In this document: positions 45,197 through 56,340 of the stretch, in pieces
Position numbering within the stretch: position 1 is the stretch's first letter
Layout of the letters: every line of letters starts with the position of its first letter
Source of the DNA: Calycina herbarum
Lineage: Eukaryota > Ascomycota > Leotiomycetes > Helotiales > Pezizellaceae
Assembly: GCA_001414485.1 (NCBI GenBank)
Contig: LLEY01000089.1
Coordinates: forward strand, 1-64,000
Direction: 5' to 3'
DNA: 64,000 nucleotides
Position numbers and translations under genes: made by a program
Notes under the pieces: generated by a model
The model's input: the letters and a program-made list of their open reading frames with translations, nothing else
Told to the model about the DNA's origin: nothing
The model's database searches: none

Positions 45197-46343
45197 TTTG
45201 TTGAATTTACTGTTTTGGAAAAGATCTTAAGAAGATTGAGAAATGTTGATGGTTCACTGAAGAGTTGTCTTTAGCGATTGTTTTGGTTCTTGATAAAAAG
45301 GAAATAGGAAAGAGATAAGAAAGAAATAGGAAAGAGATGTGTGTAGAGAAAGTGTTGGTTGTTGAAAAAGAAGTATTTAGAGAGGTATCTTTGTTTTCTT
45401 ATAAATGGGGGACTTCACGTCAATATCCCCAGTTTCTCTACGACGTAGTATTCTGAGAATACGCCTTGGTGATGTGAAGCTTCATCTCGCACAATCCTAC
45501 TCGGACACCGATTTTCCTCACAAACGAACATCTCGATTTTGCAATGAGAAATCCTGTAGACAGCAACAATCGAATTGCACGAGCAGCTACCCAGACCAAT
45601 CTGCGGCGTATAGTACAAGCCATGGAAAATGCTATTTCAATCCTTAGTCTTCAACTGATTTCACGTGCAAGCAATACAATAGGATCACTTGAAACGAGTC
45701 AATCGGGTAGCTCAATCCTGTACATCAACATATGATAAGCACTTGCAGATATCACGTACTGATTTTCTGACAATTTTTTAGCTCAATGATTGAATTATAT
45801 CATAAATCCGAAATCCGAGGTACTGATTGAAAACCCAATACTTCGATTGGCTATCGCAATGCGAAACCAGCTCCGCCTTCCTCTTCGCTTAAGGGATCAC
45901 AGCCCCTGAATCTTACGAGATGTGGGGAACAAAGTATAACCTTGAATTTACCTCAACTAATTGTTCCTGCGGGATGAGGCTGGAAATCTCCAGCTTGAGC
46001 AACCTCCGCGACTCTAAAAATAGCAGATGCCGGTCACGTGGTTACGCGACTGCGCCTGCCTCGCTATGAAAAATATAAACTTCCGTTTTGGAATGAACCC
46101 ATATATCTGGAATAGCATAAGCAACTTCAATTTTCCCAAAGATTTGAGTTAATAGTTTAAAGTATCCTGCAAAGTTGGAACAACGAGAGCTATTCACTAC
46201 CGCTTTTATCCTTCATCGCGAGGCCTGTCGTCACCCGCATTTTGCACCCCGACCGACTCATAAACGGAGACGACTTTTAGTGAGAACCTCACTTTCAACA
46301 TATCACACAATAACCTCCGAAAACCTCACTCAATACCCCCAAA
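45197..46343. other. Divergent intergenic region, RNase / DUF3632 genes
   Basis: 1.15 kb with both promoters. The minus-strand leader of the RNase is A/G-poor and T/C-rich. A dispersed repeat copy lies at 46121-46230, just ahead of the DUF3632 gene. Confidence 0.45.
46121..46230 (+). repeat. Dispersed short repeat, copy 2
   Basis: Contains CAACTTCAATTTTCCCAAAG and GTTGGAACAACGAGAGCTAT, close to units at 47821-48035 and to the core at 54335. It probably lies in the 5' UTR or promoter of the DUF3632 gene. Confidence 0.6.
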
Positions 46344-47720
46344 ATGGACATAATAAACCTTTTCCCAAGCAAATTCTTGAAGCTCGTCAAAGACGATGAC
46401 AAATGGGAGGCACCCAAAAAAATACACTGCGTCGTGCGCTCTCTCTTTGAGACGGCAATACAACCCCCAGACGCAGCTCGCGCAATCGATCAAATCATCA
46501 AAGAAGACACCGAAGAGTCCTACCTATCGTATGTCTCAGCAAACAAACCCACCGCCGAGCAAATCAAAAGCGGCGCGATTCGATACCCAGCTCCCCGAGA
46601 TTTACTTCACTTTCTCTTTCACTGTCTGGGCACCGCTGCGATGGAGCTGACGCCACATCACCAAGCACAAGTATATTTCATCGAAACCCTCAAAGAATTA
46701 CAAAATCTGCCAAAGACTAAACTCCCTGATGCAACTGGGGATGAGCTTGATGAGTTTGAACTCTACAATATTACTCCTGAGAATGGATATGGCGGGTTTG
46801 CGCAGTGGCTGTGGGATTTGAATCAAAGTGAGTCTCGCCAGTACTTGAATTATCCGAATAGATCTCAGAAAATCACCGATTGATTGTTCGAAACCTCCTC
46901 ACACATTGAAGTCTATGGGTGCGAGGTAGCTTCGAAATATGACATTTCATTCTTCTAAACCGTTGGGACAATGTCGCTAATTCTTTATTTAGGTATTTGC
47001 CGACCTCCACCACGAGACCATGAACTTGAGGACGGGAATGTTGAAATGCACGAATACCTCAACTTCCAAGCCTTCTTAGCAAGACTCCTAGAAGCTGGGG
47101 TAGTCGAAGCAACGAACCTCAGTGCTTTAATTACCGGTCCCTTCGCCGAAAACAACAAGGAATTTGGCGCAAATAGACTCGATCCCATTGCAGCAGCAAA
47201 TGAATTTGACGGTCATATAATGGCAGCAGCACAGTGGATTTTGTGGGCGAACAAGGCATTGTTCGAGATGACGGAGAACAATGTGAGAGTTAAACCTATG
47301 GAAAAGCTATTCACGCAGGACCTATGGGATGAGTGGAAGGAGAAGTTTGATGCTGTCGATAAGGATGAGAGGTTCCATAAGGAGGCCAGGTTTCATGCTG
47401 GTATGGCTCATTATCGGATGCATAAGCAGGAAGGGAAGGAGGTACAGAAGTTTATCATCGAGAAACTTGGGTTTATAGTTGAAGAGGTCTCAGATGACGA
47501 AGAGGACGAGGATGAAGATGGAGAGGGAGAGGGAGAGAAAGACGATGAGGAGAAGGGGGATGGGGATGGGGATGATAAGAAAGAGGATGAGGATTCGAGT
47601 ATAGATAAAGAAGAAAAGGGCGAGGAAGAGAAAGAGGGAGTTGATAAAGCCAAGGAGGATAGTGATTGCAAGAACGAGAGTGTGGAAGAAGTGACCGGTG
47701 CGCTTGAAAAACAATTGTAG
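46344..47720 (+). CDS. DUF3632-domain protein with acidic tail
   Basis: 403 aa from two exons (46344-46827 and 46993-47720); the 165-bp intron joins DLNQ to SICRPPPRDHE in frame. Residues about 40-330 resemble the fungal DUF3632 family, whose members are mostly alpha-helical and of unknown function. Readable blocks are CVVRSLFETAIQPPDAARAI, LLHFLFHCLGTAAMELT, EYLNFQAFLARLLEAGVVEA and AAAQWILWANKALFEMTEN. The last ~90 residues are a Glu/Asp/Lys-rich tail (VEEVSDDEEDEDEDGEGEGE) with no fold expected. No signal peptide or TM segment. Family members are abundant in Leotiomycetes and related fungi. The biochemical role is unknown. Confidence 0.8.
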
Positions 47721-49056
47721 GCTATATTCGTAATCATTTCCGAAGCAACGAGTATGAATAAAAGGAGTTCTCGCTCAGTTCTCGTTATTACAACTTTATA
47801 GTACAATATAGCTCAATGACCTAAACCCTTTAGAACAATGAACTTCAATTTTCCTAAAGATTTAGAACAATTTATACTGCCCTAGATCTTTTGGGACAAT
47901 GAGCTCCGATTGCCCTAAAAGTTTGGAACAACTTCGTACATTATCCAGACCCGTTGGAACAATCAGCTTCAATTGTCCTAAAAGGTTAGAACAACGAGAA
48001 CTATTTGCTGCCTGGTTTTCCTATCTACTGCGAGACTGGGAAGGTGATATCGGGTGTTCCGATGATGGGGGTGGCTGTGTAGTAGTTGTTGGTATGAGGT
48101 GTTTACCTGGTTTACTCAATTCGAATACCACCCCTCTCTCGTTATGGTGGCTTGGAACGCATGCTTTTTCCAGCCGTCACCCCTTGTACGGGTTCAAACG
48201 ACATCAACGAGTCTCGCAATGGCCATTCCGGAGCTAGCGATTTCTGGAAGTGTATCCCAGAAAGTCATTGCCTTTCAGCAAGTTATTTGCTATCGTCAGA
48301 CTCTATACAATGATATCGAATTCTCAGAAGCATTTTCTCCACCAATCCGTCACATACTTACCCCTCCAGCTTACCTCACAACCCTCTTTTCAAAGTCCCG
48401 GTCTAAGAACCAATCTACGATGATTGGAAGTCAAACTTCTCCCCTCACATTGCCGGTTAACCGTAACCAAAAACAACTATTGGTCAACGCCCATCCGCCA
48501 AGACCTCAACATCCACAAACTCCCCCATCATGCATCAAATGGAGTAAGAGGTACATCACCAAGCGGCCCGTACCTTGAAAGAACCTTCTAGCTTGTACTT
48601 GGCGCAGCACGATTGTTCGTTGTACAAACTAGGTTCATAATAGCGTGACCCTTCTATGCTACCACCACTGCTCAGCTATTCGCTTAGCTACCCCCCAGTA
48701 CAAACAAACTGCCATAGAGCGAGCAACAGATGCACTCCTCGCATATGAACTGAGTGGGGCCTATCCACTTCTTAGACCACGTTGATGTATGTTTTAGCAT
48801 AGCCACGATTCTGGATGCATAGTATATCTTTCTATTGAGGTTCACTGGAATCACTGGATTCTTGGCTTGCAACACAGCACCACCGCACTACTGAAGTGTT
48901 GTAGTGGGGTTATGACAGAGATTCGAATCGATATGATGAAATGGAATGGCAGTACCACCTGCCCCAGAGTATATAATATCAAAGAAAGACAACCACATCT
49001 CAAAACACAAATCTCCAAAAAAAAGAACCAGAAAACCAAACACCTCCCACCAAATC
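47721..49056. other. Intergenic with a tandem copy of the dispersed repeat
   Basis: 1.34 kb. Repeat units lie at 47821-48035. A 159-codon frame at 48099-48578 has no domain, signal or splicing support and I do not call it. The right end should be the promoter of the cyanovirin-N homolog. Confidence 0.45.
47821..48035 (+). repeat. Dispersed short repeat, copy 3 (several degenerate units)
   Basis: At least four units of about 30-60 bp, each built around GAACAAT, then AACTTCAATTTTCCTAAAGA or a variant. The last ends GTTAGAACAACGAGAACTAT, nearly identical to 46175-46194 and 54335-54354. Confidence 0.65.
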
Positions 49057-49633
49057 ATGTCTTTCCACGCCAACGCCCAAGATATTCGTGTCGATGACGG
49101 TCACATTCTCCGAGCTCGTCTGCCAAATGCTGAGGGAGAGCTCGTAGATGCCGAAATCAACCTCGATGACCATATTGGAAACAACAATGGTAAGTTCAAC
49201 TGGCTTCAGCCAGCCTTCTCTCGTGCCCATTCTTGGCCATAGCAGACTCCTCCCATTCCCACACTATTGTTTTTCTTACGGCTTAACTGACTCCCGAATC
49301 TAGGCTCTTTCCAATGGGAAGCTCAAGGTACCTACCTCCCTCTCTTCCTTCACCCTTACACACACCTCGCCTTCTCTCTCACTCATCTCATCCCAATCTC
49401 CCGCACTTCTTCCTCGCCACAAATCCATACCCAACCAAACACTAACACCCCACCCACCAGGTTTCTCCCAGAGCATGCAAAACGTCTCCTTCTCCTTCGA
49501 AGGAGAAGGCATCCCCGTACTCCGAGCCGAACTTTTCAACGTAGAAGGGGAAGCCGTTGGTGCCGATATCAACATCTCCGAAAGAATCGGGAATGATAAC
49601 GGACGTTTTGTTTTCGGTAAGATACTCTTTTGA
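49057..49633 (+). CDS. Cyanovirin-N homolog (CVNH lectin)
   Basis: Small cytosolic mannose-binding-type lectin fold, 109 aa. Exons are 49057-49189, 49304-49327 (24 bp only) and 49461-49633. The two tandem halves are easy to align: ILRARLPNAEGELVDAEINL, then DDHIGNNNGSFQWE, against VLRAELFNVEGEAVGADINI, then SERIGNDNGRFVFG. It starts MSFHANAQDIRVDDGH, as in many fungal CVNH proteins. No signal peptide. The microexon encodes just SFQWEAQ plus split codons, and both its junctions are phase 1. I take the stop at 49631-49633; a further intron at GTAAGA (49617) is possible but would add nothing the fold needs. The sugar ligand is not predictable. Confidence 0.87.
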
Positions 49634-50652
49634 GATATGTTCGAAGGGTAGGGACTGATTTTCCGGTGTAGTTTGAGATGAAGTTTATGGTGAGGGGAGG
49701 GAGGTGTGGTGGACGGGGGATGGACAGGGAGGAGGTTGAGGGTGGTTGCGTAGTGTAGTAGGAATAGATGTGATTTGGTCTATACATCCATTTTCCATTT
49801 GCTTGACTTGAGACAATTTTTGTTCCGTGATAGAGAATCCTAGGAGTACCAATTGCATGGCAGGTCACAACCCCGCTCTTGCAAAATCTATTCCATCGTC
49901 GCATCGATACTCCAACACGATTATTTCCCTTCAACAAAAGAGACCAGCGACACACTAGAGACTTATGGATTGCAGACCGTAAAACTAATGATCAGAAATC
50001 GGACCAAGCAAATCCAGAATTGATCAGAAAGTCTGAACAGAAAATCGACGAGGTGGGTGTATCCCGTATGTGCCGGCGGATGTGGTTCAAGAAGATCCTC
50101 AAAAAAGAAAAGTATACCCCAAGATTATAACCTTCTATGTTCGCATAGCTCATCTGAGGACAAGCAGGTAACTTTTGATCGCAATTATAAAAACCCAAAC
50201 CCTCGACAACCCCATCTGGTTTCACCCTGTCCCAAGGTTGAGCTTGAGATCGATGTCGTTCCTTGCTTAACAGTCAAGGTGGCGAGTCGACGCCCTCAAG
50301 AATCCGAGCCCGTGTGTCGCGCTCTCTCTCCATGCGATGACAAGTGAAGAGAACCCTGGCCCAAGAAAGGAAGGCACGACTTTGTCCCGAGGTCGAGATC
50401 AAGATCGTTCCTTCCTTCGTCTTTTCATCGTTTCCCGGCCACTCCACACTCTATTGCTCCTTCCTTTCGCCTCGACCTTGCACTTATACCGCCGAGAGAA
50501 GAAAGTGGAGCGGGTTCGAGTTAAGGAAAGTGCGACTTTATTCGCAATGCTTCAAGAATTCAAAACCCCTTCTTTCCCCTCATGCACAGGTTCTATTGTC
50601 GAAAACGTATCGCGGGGGGAATGACGACGAGGTGAGAGTACGTCGGTACCTT
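49634..50652. other. Tail-to-tail intergenic region
   Basis: 1.02 kb between convergent CVNH and ZZ-finger genes. No protein-like frame; frames around 50340-50810 overlap the ZZ gene in antisense or lack features. Confidence 0.45.
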
Positions 50653-52146
50653 TTAGTGCTGATAATAATAAGTCCTCGTCGTCCCATCAATAAGATCAAC
50701 AGCATTCTGCTGTCCCAACGCCTGCATATCCAACTTCGCCTTATTAGTCCTTACAGCATTAGCAGCCTTCTGTCTCGCCGCAGCACTCATAATAGCAACA
50801 CTTCTCTTTAATTCCTCCGGTGGTGTCGCTGGCCATATCTCCCTCGGTATATCACCTAGCTCCCTCCATACCCCGTAATGTCTAAGAATCATATTCATAC
50901 GTTGCCATCCGAGGGGTGTAGCATCAGAGAATAATTCTATGAATGTTATATCTGTGAACCCTCGTGGGGTTATCATGGGCATTAAACCGCCGGATATGGG
51001 AGGGAGTTGGGAAACTGGTGCTATTTGCCTTTTTTGAAGCTTGAATTCTATGCCGAAGGATTCGTAGGTTGAGCGAAGTTCGTAGTCTGCCAGGTCTTCG
51101 CCGTTGTATGCTTGTGGGCGGCCGACGCAGGATTTTTTCCCTGGGAGATTTGTTAGTATATGGTACTTGGTTAGGGTGAGAAGAGACTTACAAACGTCTT
51201 CATCTCTTTGGTATTGTTGGATGTCTAGGAATGCTGAGTATTGTTCTGGACTGAGCACTCCTGCTCTGTTGACATCTACTCGTTTGAAGATTTCTGCCAG
51301 ACAGGATTCCAAAAAGGGAGTTGGTTTTCCAGAAACTTGTAAGGTCTGCCACTGTGTTGGTGCTCCTTGCCCCACATTTGTGTTTTGTTGAGAATTATAT
51401 TGTGTTGGTGGTGGCCCAATATTTGTGGTTTGCTGTGGATTATTGTGTTCTTGGGTTGGCCCCGTATTCGGGATTTGCGGTGGGTTGTGTTGTGCTGGCA
51501 TCGGTTGCGGGGCAGGTATGGGTACCGCGGGATATATATTTTGGGAGAAGTTGGTGTTAGGTGCTGGTTGCGTAGAAGCACTGCTGGTGGAATTCGGAGT
51601 AGGATAGGTGGAGGGATATGTAGATGGATACGCAGCAGGATAATTCGACACTGACTGTGTAGGAGGAGGGGGAGGAACAGTTTGATAACTGGGGGCTGGA
51701 GAGGCGTAATTCGACGTTGAGTTTTGCTGATAATTTTGTTGAAGTTGGGGACTTTGTTGGAAAGTAGCCTGGGGAGCGGGAGAGGGCTGCTGAGAAATTG
51801 GTCTGGTCTCTTGAGAAACTTGCGGAGGACCCGGGTGGTAGGGAAGAGATGTTGCCTGCGATTCTGGTCGAGGTGGAAGTGAAGGTGGTGCGTTCAGGGT
51901 TCTTCTTCGCGCATATGGGTTGGAGATGGCTATTGAAGGATGCTTCAGCTCCTTCAGAGCAGTAAAATCATGTCCAGAGTTGACGATGAGAGAGGTTTCG
52001 TGGGAAAGCTGGTGAGTGTGGGAAATGTTGCCAACCATAAAACAGTTCGTACACAGATCATATGGGAGGGAGCAATTCTGGCAGCGTAATCGGGCTCTGG
52101 TTTCTGGGATGTGCTCCGAGCACGCAGAACAACGAAACAGTGGCAT
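50653..52146 (-). CDS. ZZ-type zinc-finger protein with long Pro/Gln-rich middle
   Basis: 480 aa from exons 52146-51192 and 51140-50653. The 51-bp intron has no in-frame stop and could be mistaken for coding, but GTAAGT, ACTAAC and CCCAG are all consensus. The N-terminal ZZ finger (about residues 4-52) shows FRCSACSEHIPETRARLRCQ, then NCSLPYDLCTNCF and two His ligands in HTHQLSH. ZZ domains bind peptides such as histone or N-terminal degrons. Residues about 75-260 are Pro/Gln/Tyr/Ser low complexity. A C-terminal conserved region (SCLAEIFKRVDVNRAGVLSP, EQYSAFLDIQQY, later FIELFSDATPLGWQRMNMIL) begins with an EF-hand-like stretch and resembles an uncharacterised fungal domain. Function unknown. 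Confidence 0.8.
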   Translation of the reverse strand: MPLFRCSACSEHIPETRARLRCQNCSLPYDLCTNCFMVGNISHTHQLSHETSLIVNSGHDFTALKELKHPSIAISNPYARRRTLNAPPSLPPRPESQATSLPYHPGPPQVSQETRPISQQPSPAPQATFQQSPQLQQNYQQNSTSNYASPAPSYQTVPPPPPTQSVSNYPAAYPSTYPSTYPTPNSTSSASTQPAPNTNFSQNIYPAVPIPAPQPMPAQHNPPQIPNTGPTQEHNNPQQTTNIGPPPTQYNSQQNTNVGQGAPTQWQTLQVSGKPTPFLESCLAEIFKRVDVNRAGVLSPEQYSAFLDIQQYQRDEDVCKSLLTLTKYHILTNLPGKKSCVGRPQAYNGEDLADYELRSTYESFGIEFKLQKRQIAPVSQLPPISGGLMPMITPRGFTDITFIELFSDATPLGWQRMNMILRHYGVWRELGDIPREIWPATPPEELKRSVAIMSAAARQKAANAVRTNKAKLDMQALGQQNAVDLIDGTTRTYYYQH

Positions 52147-52777
52147 CTCTCCAGCAAACAAAGCTTCAAAGGGCGAGATAACAATAATTAAAGAGCAGAG
52201 GAAGACGTAAAACGACAGAGGGGTAAGAAGCTACCTAGCCTTGCCAAGTATTTGATGCCAATCTACCTCAGCCGCACCACCCAAAGTGGGTAGTGCTGCG
52301 AATGCACTGCAAAAGCTTAAAAGAAGTGAAAGAAGGGGGTGTTTTGCGAAGTAAACAAGCAAAGGAAAAAGGGGTAGCGACACGATTGCTGGACTCGATG
52401 AAGAAAACCCGGCAAATGAAGAGAGTAGAAGGTAACCGGGGCATAAAACAGAATCTATGTGATTCGAGAAAGAAAACAAGCAGCGATGAATATTCTTGTG
52501 GAGAACTTGCGACCAGGCGATGATATTAGGCCCTCGACCACAAACTGCCCGCTGGTGGTGTTGAAAAGGAACCTTACAAGTAGGTGCCCCTCAGTGGGCG
52601 TTGAGGTTAGGGTGGGTCGGACAAGACGTTATTGCCCTGAAGCTTGGGGGGAGCTCATCAGACACCCCTCAACACCATTCAAGTCAACTCACCGCAACAA
52701 TATTTCATCCTCCCCTCATCTGCCATAGGGGTGCTTCAATCAACTTCCAATACTACGCAGAATCCTGTCAATTGATA
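52147..52777. other. Divergent intergenic region
   Basis: 631 bp between the divergent ZZ-finger gene and the SAP-domain relic. No ORF of note. Confidence 0.45.
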
Positions 52778-54074
52778 ATGCCACGCGCGAAAAGACCCCT
52801 CTCCGATTTCGATTCAAACGCGTCGAAACCCGCGACTCCCCCAGAGAAACGTGCGAAGACTACACACATTAAACAAGAATTTGCGAAGTGGAAAAGACAG
52901 AGTTGGCTGAATTGGCTCAAGAAAGAGGTCTGTGGCACAATGGGCGGAAGAAAGATGTTATACAGCGATTGGATGATTTCAATGACGAGCACAACGCGAT
53001 AAAGAGGGAGGATGAAGTGAATAAAAAAGTGAAGAAGGAGGAAGAGGAAGAAGAAGAGCCAACGAAGGGCATTCGGCCTAAAAGAAAGCGCACATCTTCA
53101 CCAGTCAGGTTACGGGCAGTACCAGTTGGCCTGAGTGTGTTTATCACCGAAGAACAGACGGCTCCTAGTGAACCAGAGATGGATTACAGAAACAAGGACA
53201 ATAGCAAACTACGAGCCCTCCTCGAAGATCGCGATCTAATAAGTGACGGAAAAATTCGGGAAGAAATGATCAGCCTCCTCCAACGAACCTCCGCGAACTA
53301 TGAATCATTTAGCTTCGATGAACTCACCGAGAAACTGAAAGGTCGAGGGTTAACAAATGCTGCCGGATGCCCCAAACAAGTCAAGATCGATAGACTGAAG
53401 TTGAACGACCAGGTCGATCGCGATACCGCAAATGGAAAGGAGACCCAGCTTTACGCCATGCTCAGTGTCTATGATGATTTTGGTATTGCCCATATAACGG
53501 AGGAATTCGAAGAGGCACAGACAACAAACAAGTTCTCTCCTGGAGCATCAAGCGTCTACAACACCGTCTCGACGTCTTAAAAATTATCTACAAATGGCAC
53601 CCAAGAGGTTCTGGCCAAACGAGTGGCCAAATATTACGAAAAGGAAAATACCAAGAAGCTCGCAGACTTCATCAAAAAGCGAGATGAGACCAAAGCAGAA
53701 CTCGAAGCATTGACCGGCCATACAGTTTCTTCAAGCTACACATTTTCAGAAGAACGCCTCGCCAATAACCAAGACTATCAAATCCAAGACAACCCAAGAC
53801 TCCCATCTGCGACTACGATTGGAAAGATTCTCATTGGGCGGAAAGAACACAACGCGATATTTCAGAAACCTGTCGCCGCAGAGAAATGCCAGGTCGTGGT
53901 GCAGCGCCAAAAGCTGCTCAGTTGAAATGGCTCGATATGGGATCTGTTGAGTATGCGGATTTCTATATTTCGGGGCTGGAAATTATGAGGGGTATCAAAC
54001 ATAAATATGAGGCTAAGAAGGAGTATTACATTGCTTTGTTGGAGGAAGACGATGAACGCGAAGAGGCCAATTAA
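52778..54074 (+). pseudogene. SAP-domain protein, frame-disrupted
   Basis: A gene whose protein is readable only across several frames. It opens MPRAKRPLSDFDSNASKPAT. Frame is lost near 52888 where one base seems missing ahead of EKTELAELAQERGLWHNGRK, the first SAP motif (DNA/RNA-binding helix pair). The long middle frame contains KVKKEEEEEEEP and a basic KRKRTSSPVRLR. It hits TAA at 53578, while a neighbouring frame and the frame after the stop together give a second SAP-like motif (LSTNGTQEVLAKRVAKYYEK). A third shift is needed near 53885 to reach the C-terminal KWLDMGSVEYADFYISGLEI, then MRGIKHKYEAKKEYY. No intron signals explain the breaks. It is either a decaying pseudogene or an indel-rich stretch of assembly. 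Confidence 0.65.
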
Positions 54075-54766
54075 GTGGGGCTTGTCTCTTACTTTCAAGG
54101 TGGGCATGTTTGATTTGGTTTTACTTGTTTCTTGGGTTGCTTTTTTGCGGGAATAGAGAACGGCGTGTTGAGATGGATTTCTTAGAATTTTGATACCCAT
54201 TTTCCTCTCATATCTTCGGAGGGGTGACTATCTAAATCGAGGCCTCCTGTCTGGATAAGTATATCTCGTTCTAACTTCCTAGTGCAATTTGAGTTACAAA
54301 AGTTCGAGGACAATAACTCAAACTATATCAGGATTTTAGAACAACGAGAACTACAACTTTCATTATATATCGCGAAGAATCGAGGTGATTTTTTTTGTAC
54401 ACCAGTAATTGAAACACGATGGTTTCATATGAAGCCGGGTCGCTCTATGGATTATGCAGCGAAGAGTGTTGACTCGCAGGACCTTGGAATTGGTGTAGTG
54501 CCAAGGTCAAGATCTACCCTCTCACTCGGGCAAGAATGTGAGAAGTGTTCGCATTTGGCAAAATTTGCAGGCAGCAGTCAACTTCACTGCTTTAATAGCG
54601 TCAACGAAGAGGTGTGTGTCGGCAAAATTTCAATGCGCCAGCCAACCAGATAATTTCCACAGCACTGTTTTCTTATTGGCTATCCTGCAAAATCAAGACG
54701 TCACTCATGAAGAAAGATTTCATAGGTCAGAAAAACACTTCATTACAAAGAAATCAAACTCAAATC
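54075..54766. other. Tail-to-tail intergenic region
   Basis: 692 bp after the SAP relic and before the minus-strand reductase stop. Holds one dispersed repeat copy; no gene seen. Confidence 0.45.
54283..54380 (+). repeat. Dispersed short repeat, copy 4
   Basis: Core TTAGAACAACGAGAACTACA, followed a little later by ATATCGCGAAG, comparable with 46174-46222 (CATCGCGAGG). Confidence 0.55.
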
Positions 54767-56032
54767 CTATACTCTAATAACAATCTTCCCAACAGTATTC
54801 TGCTCCCTAAGCTGTTCAAAAGCTTGTGGCGCCTCTTCCCAATCATACACCTTCCCCAAACAAGGGTGTAAATCGTATTCCTCTGCCAAAGTCACAGCTC
54901 TCTCAAGCATCGTTCGACTAAAAGTCAAGATTCCTTTCACTATACCATTGTCAGTATGCTCCCAACCTTTTGAATGGAGGATGACTTACAAGTCTGTGCT
55001 CGAATAATAACATGCATCAAGATATCAACAGGATCAGGTTTTGTAAGGAATCCAACAAGACAAGCAGTTCCCCCTTGTCGTAAGGATTGGATGGTTTGTT
55101 GGAGTGTCCCTGAGCCTCCGATATCACATACTAAGTCGACTCCTCTGCCATTGGTGAGGTGAAGAACTTCGGTGGACCAGTCTGGGGTTGTTTTGTAGTT
55201 GATGAGCTCGGAAGCACCGAGCTTTTTGGCGATTTGCAATTTCTCGTCAGATGAAGAGGTGGCGATGACTCTTGCTCCAAGAGCAGCTGCGTACTGCAAA
55301 ATGTCAGTATGGAGTATTTGGGGAATGGGCGCGGGGACTTACTTGTATGACAGCACAACTTACTCCCCCCGTTCCCTGAGTCAAAACCGTCGTCCCCTTC
55401 TTAATCTCCGCACTCCCCAAAACACTGTGGAAACCCCAGAGTCAGTGTTGTCATTTCCAAAAACATATCTGGGAAGTATACAAAATCTTAACCCCCCCCA
55501 AAACAATGGGGAAGAAAGAAAAGAACTCGAAAACCACCTACTTAATAGCCGTCCCCGCCGCCCCAGGCAAAGCAGCAGCCTCCTCAAACGTCAAATTCTT
55601 CGGTGCCCTCACAACCCACTCATCAGGCACAACAGCATACTGCGTCAAAGTCCCATTGACCTTCCCAGCCCCGATAGCGTTCTCCATATTCATGACTTCC
55701 ACATCGCCATCTATCCAATCTCTACTAACGGTAAGTATCACCGCGGTACCGATGGAGTCTTTCCAAGTGCTGTTTGGACCGCATGAGATGATTTCTCCTG
55801 CTCCGTCGTTGCAGGGGATTAAACCTGGGGGTGTGCGGGTTGGGTAGAGGGGGGAGTCGGAGAGGGTTAGGAGGTCGCGGAAGTTGAGGGCTGCTGCGTG
55901 GATGCGGACCAACACGGAATTGGGACCGGGGGTTGGGATGGGGGATTCTTTGATGGAGAGATTTTTGAGGAGCTCGGGGGAGAGGTGGGAGTGGGAGGGG
56001 TCGATGATGTTGATTTGGTAGGAGAGGGACAT
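54767..56032 (-). CDS. Medium-chain dehydrogenase/reductase (quinone oxidoreductase/alcohol dehydrogenase-like)
   Basis: NAD(P)H-dependent MDR enzyme, 349 aa. Exons are 56032-55542, 55424-55343, 55293-54990 and 54939-54767, and all junctions keep frame. The GroES-like domain is N-terminal (PGPNSVLVRIHAAALNFRDL, then PPGLIPCNDGAGEI). The Rossmann domain starts after VLTQGTGGVSCAVIQYAAAL, with ARVIATSSSDEKL as the cofactor ribose-binding strand, then GVDLVCDIGGSGTLQQTIQS and GGTACLVGFL. The C-terminal AFEQLREQNTVGKIVIRV is typical. The catalytic-zinc ligands of true alcohol dehydrogenases are not evident, which favours the quinone-reductase or enoyl-reductase-like group. Substrate unknown. The next gene upstream on the same strand is a Zn2Cys6 regulator, 308 bp away, a possible local regulator. 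Confidence 0.87.
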
Positions 56033-56340
56033 TGTTGATGTGTGTTGTTTTGGTTTGAGGTTGGTGGTGGAGTGTGATGAAGTGAGATATGATGATGGTT
56101 GAAGAGGGGGAGTGGAAGCCTTTTAAGTAGACTGCCAGCCTGGCATCACACTTTGGCTTCCCTTTCCTCAAAGATCTTCAGGTGCCCATTATTTCTATGC
56201 ATTCTATCATGCCTTTCCTCTTTGGCTAAGCGAGATGTGGTTGAGGGGAATTCCACGGCAGCTGGGAGTGGAACTCCGCACCGCCAAGGCAACCCCATGT
56301 TCGTACAACTCAAATCCTATTCCAAACCCGTCGATCGGTC
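56033..56340. other. Short spacer between reductase and Zn2Cys6 genes
   Basis: 308 bp; holds the reductase promoter and the regulator 3' UTR. A C/A-rich leader immediately precedes the reductase ATG on the minus strand. Confidence 0.5.

Noticed and set aside
48099..48578. 159-codon plus-strand ORF
   Set aside because: No domain, poor start context and no splice partners; spacer composition.
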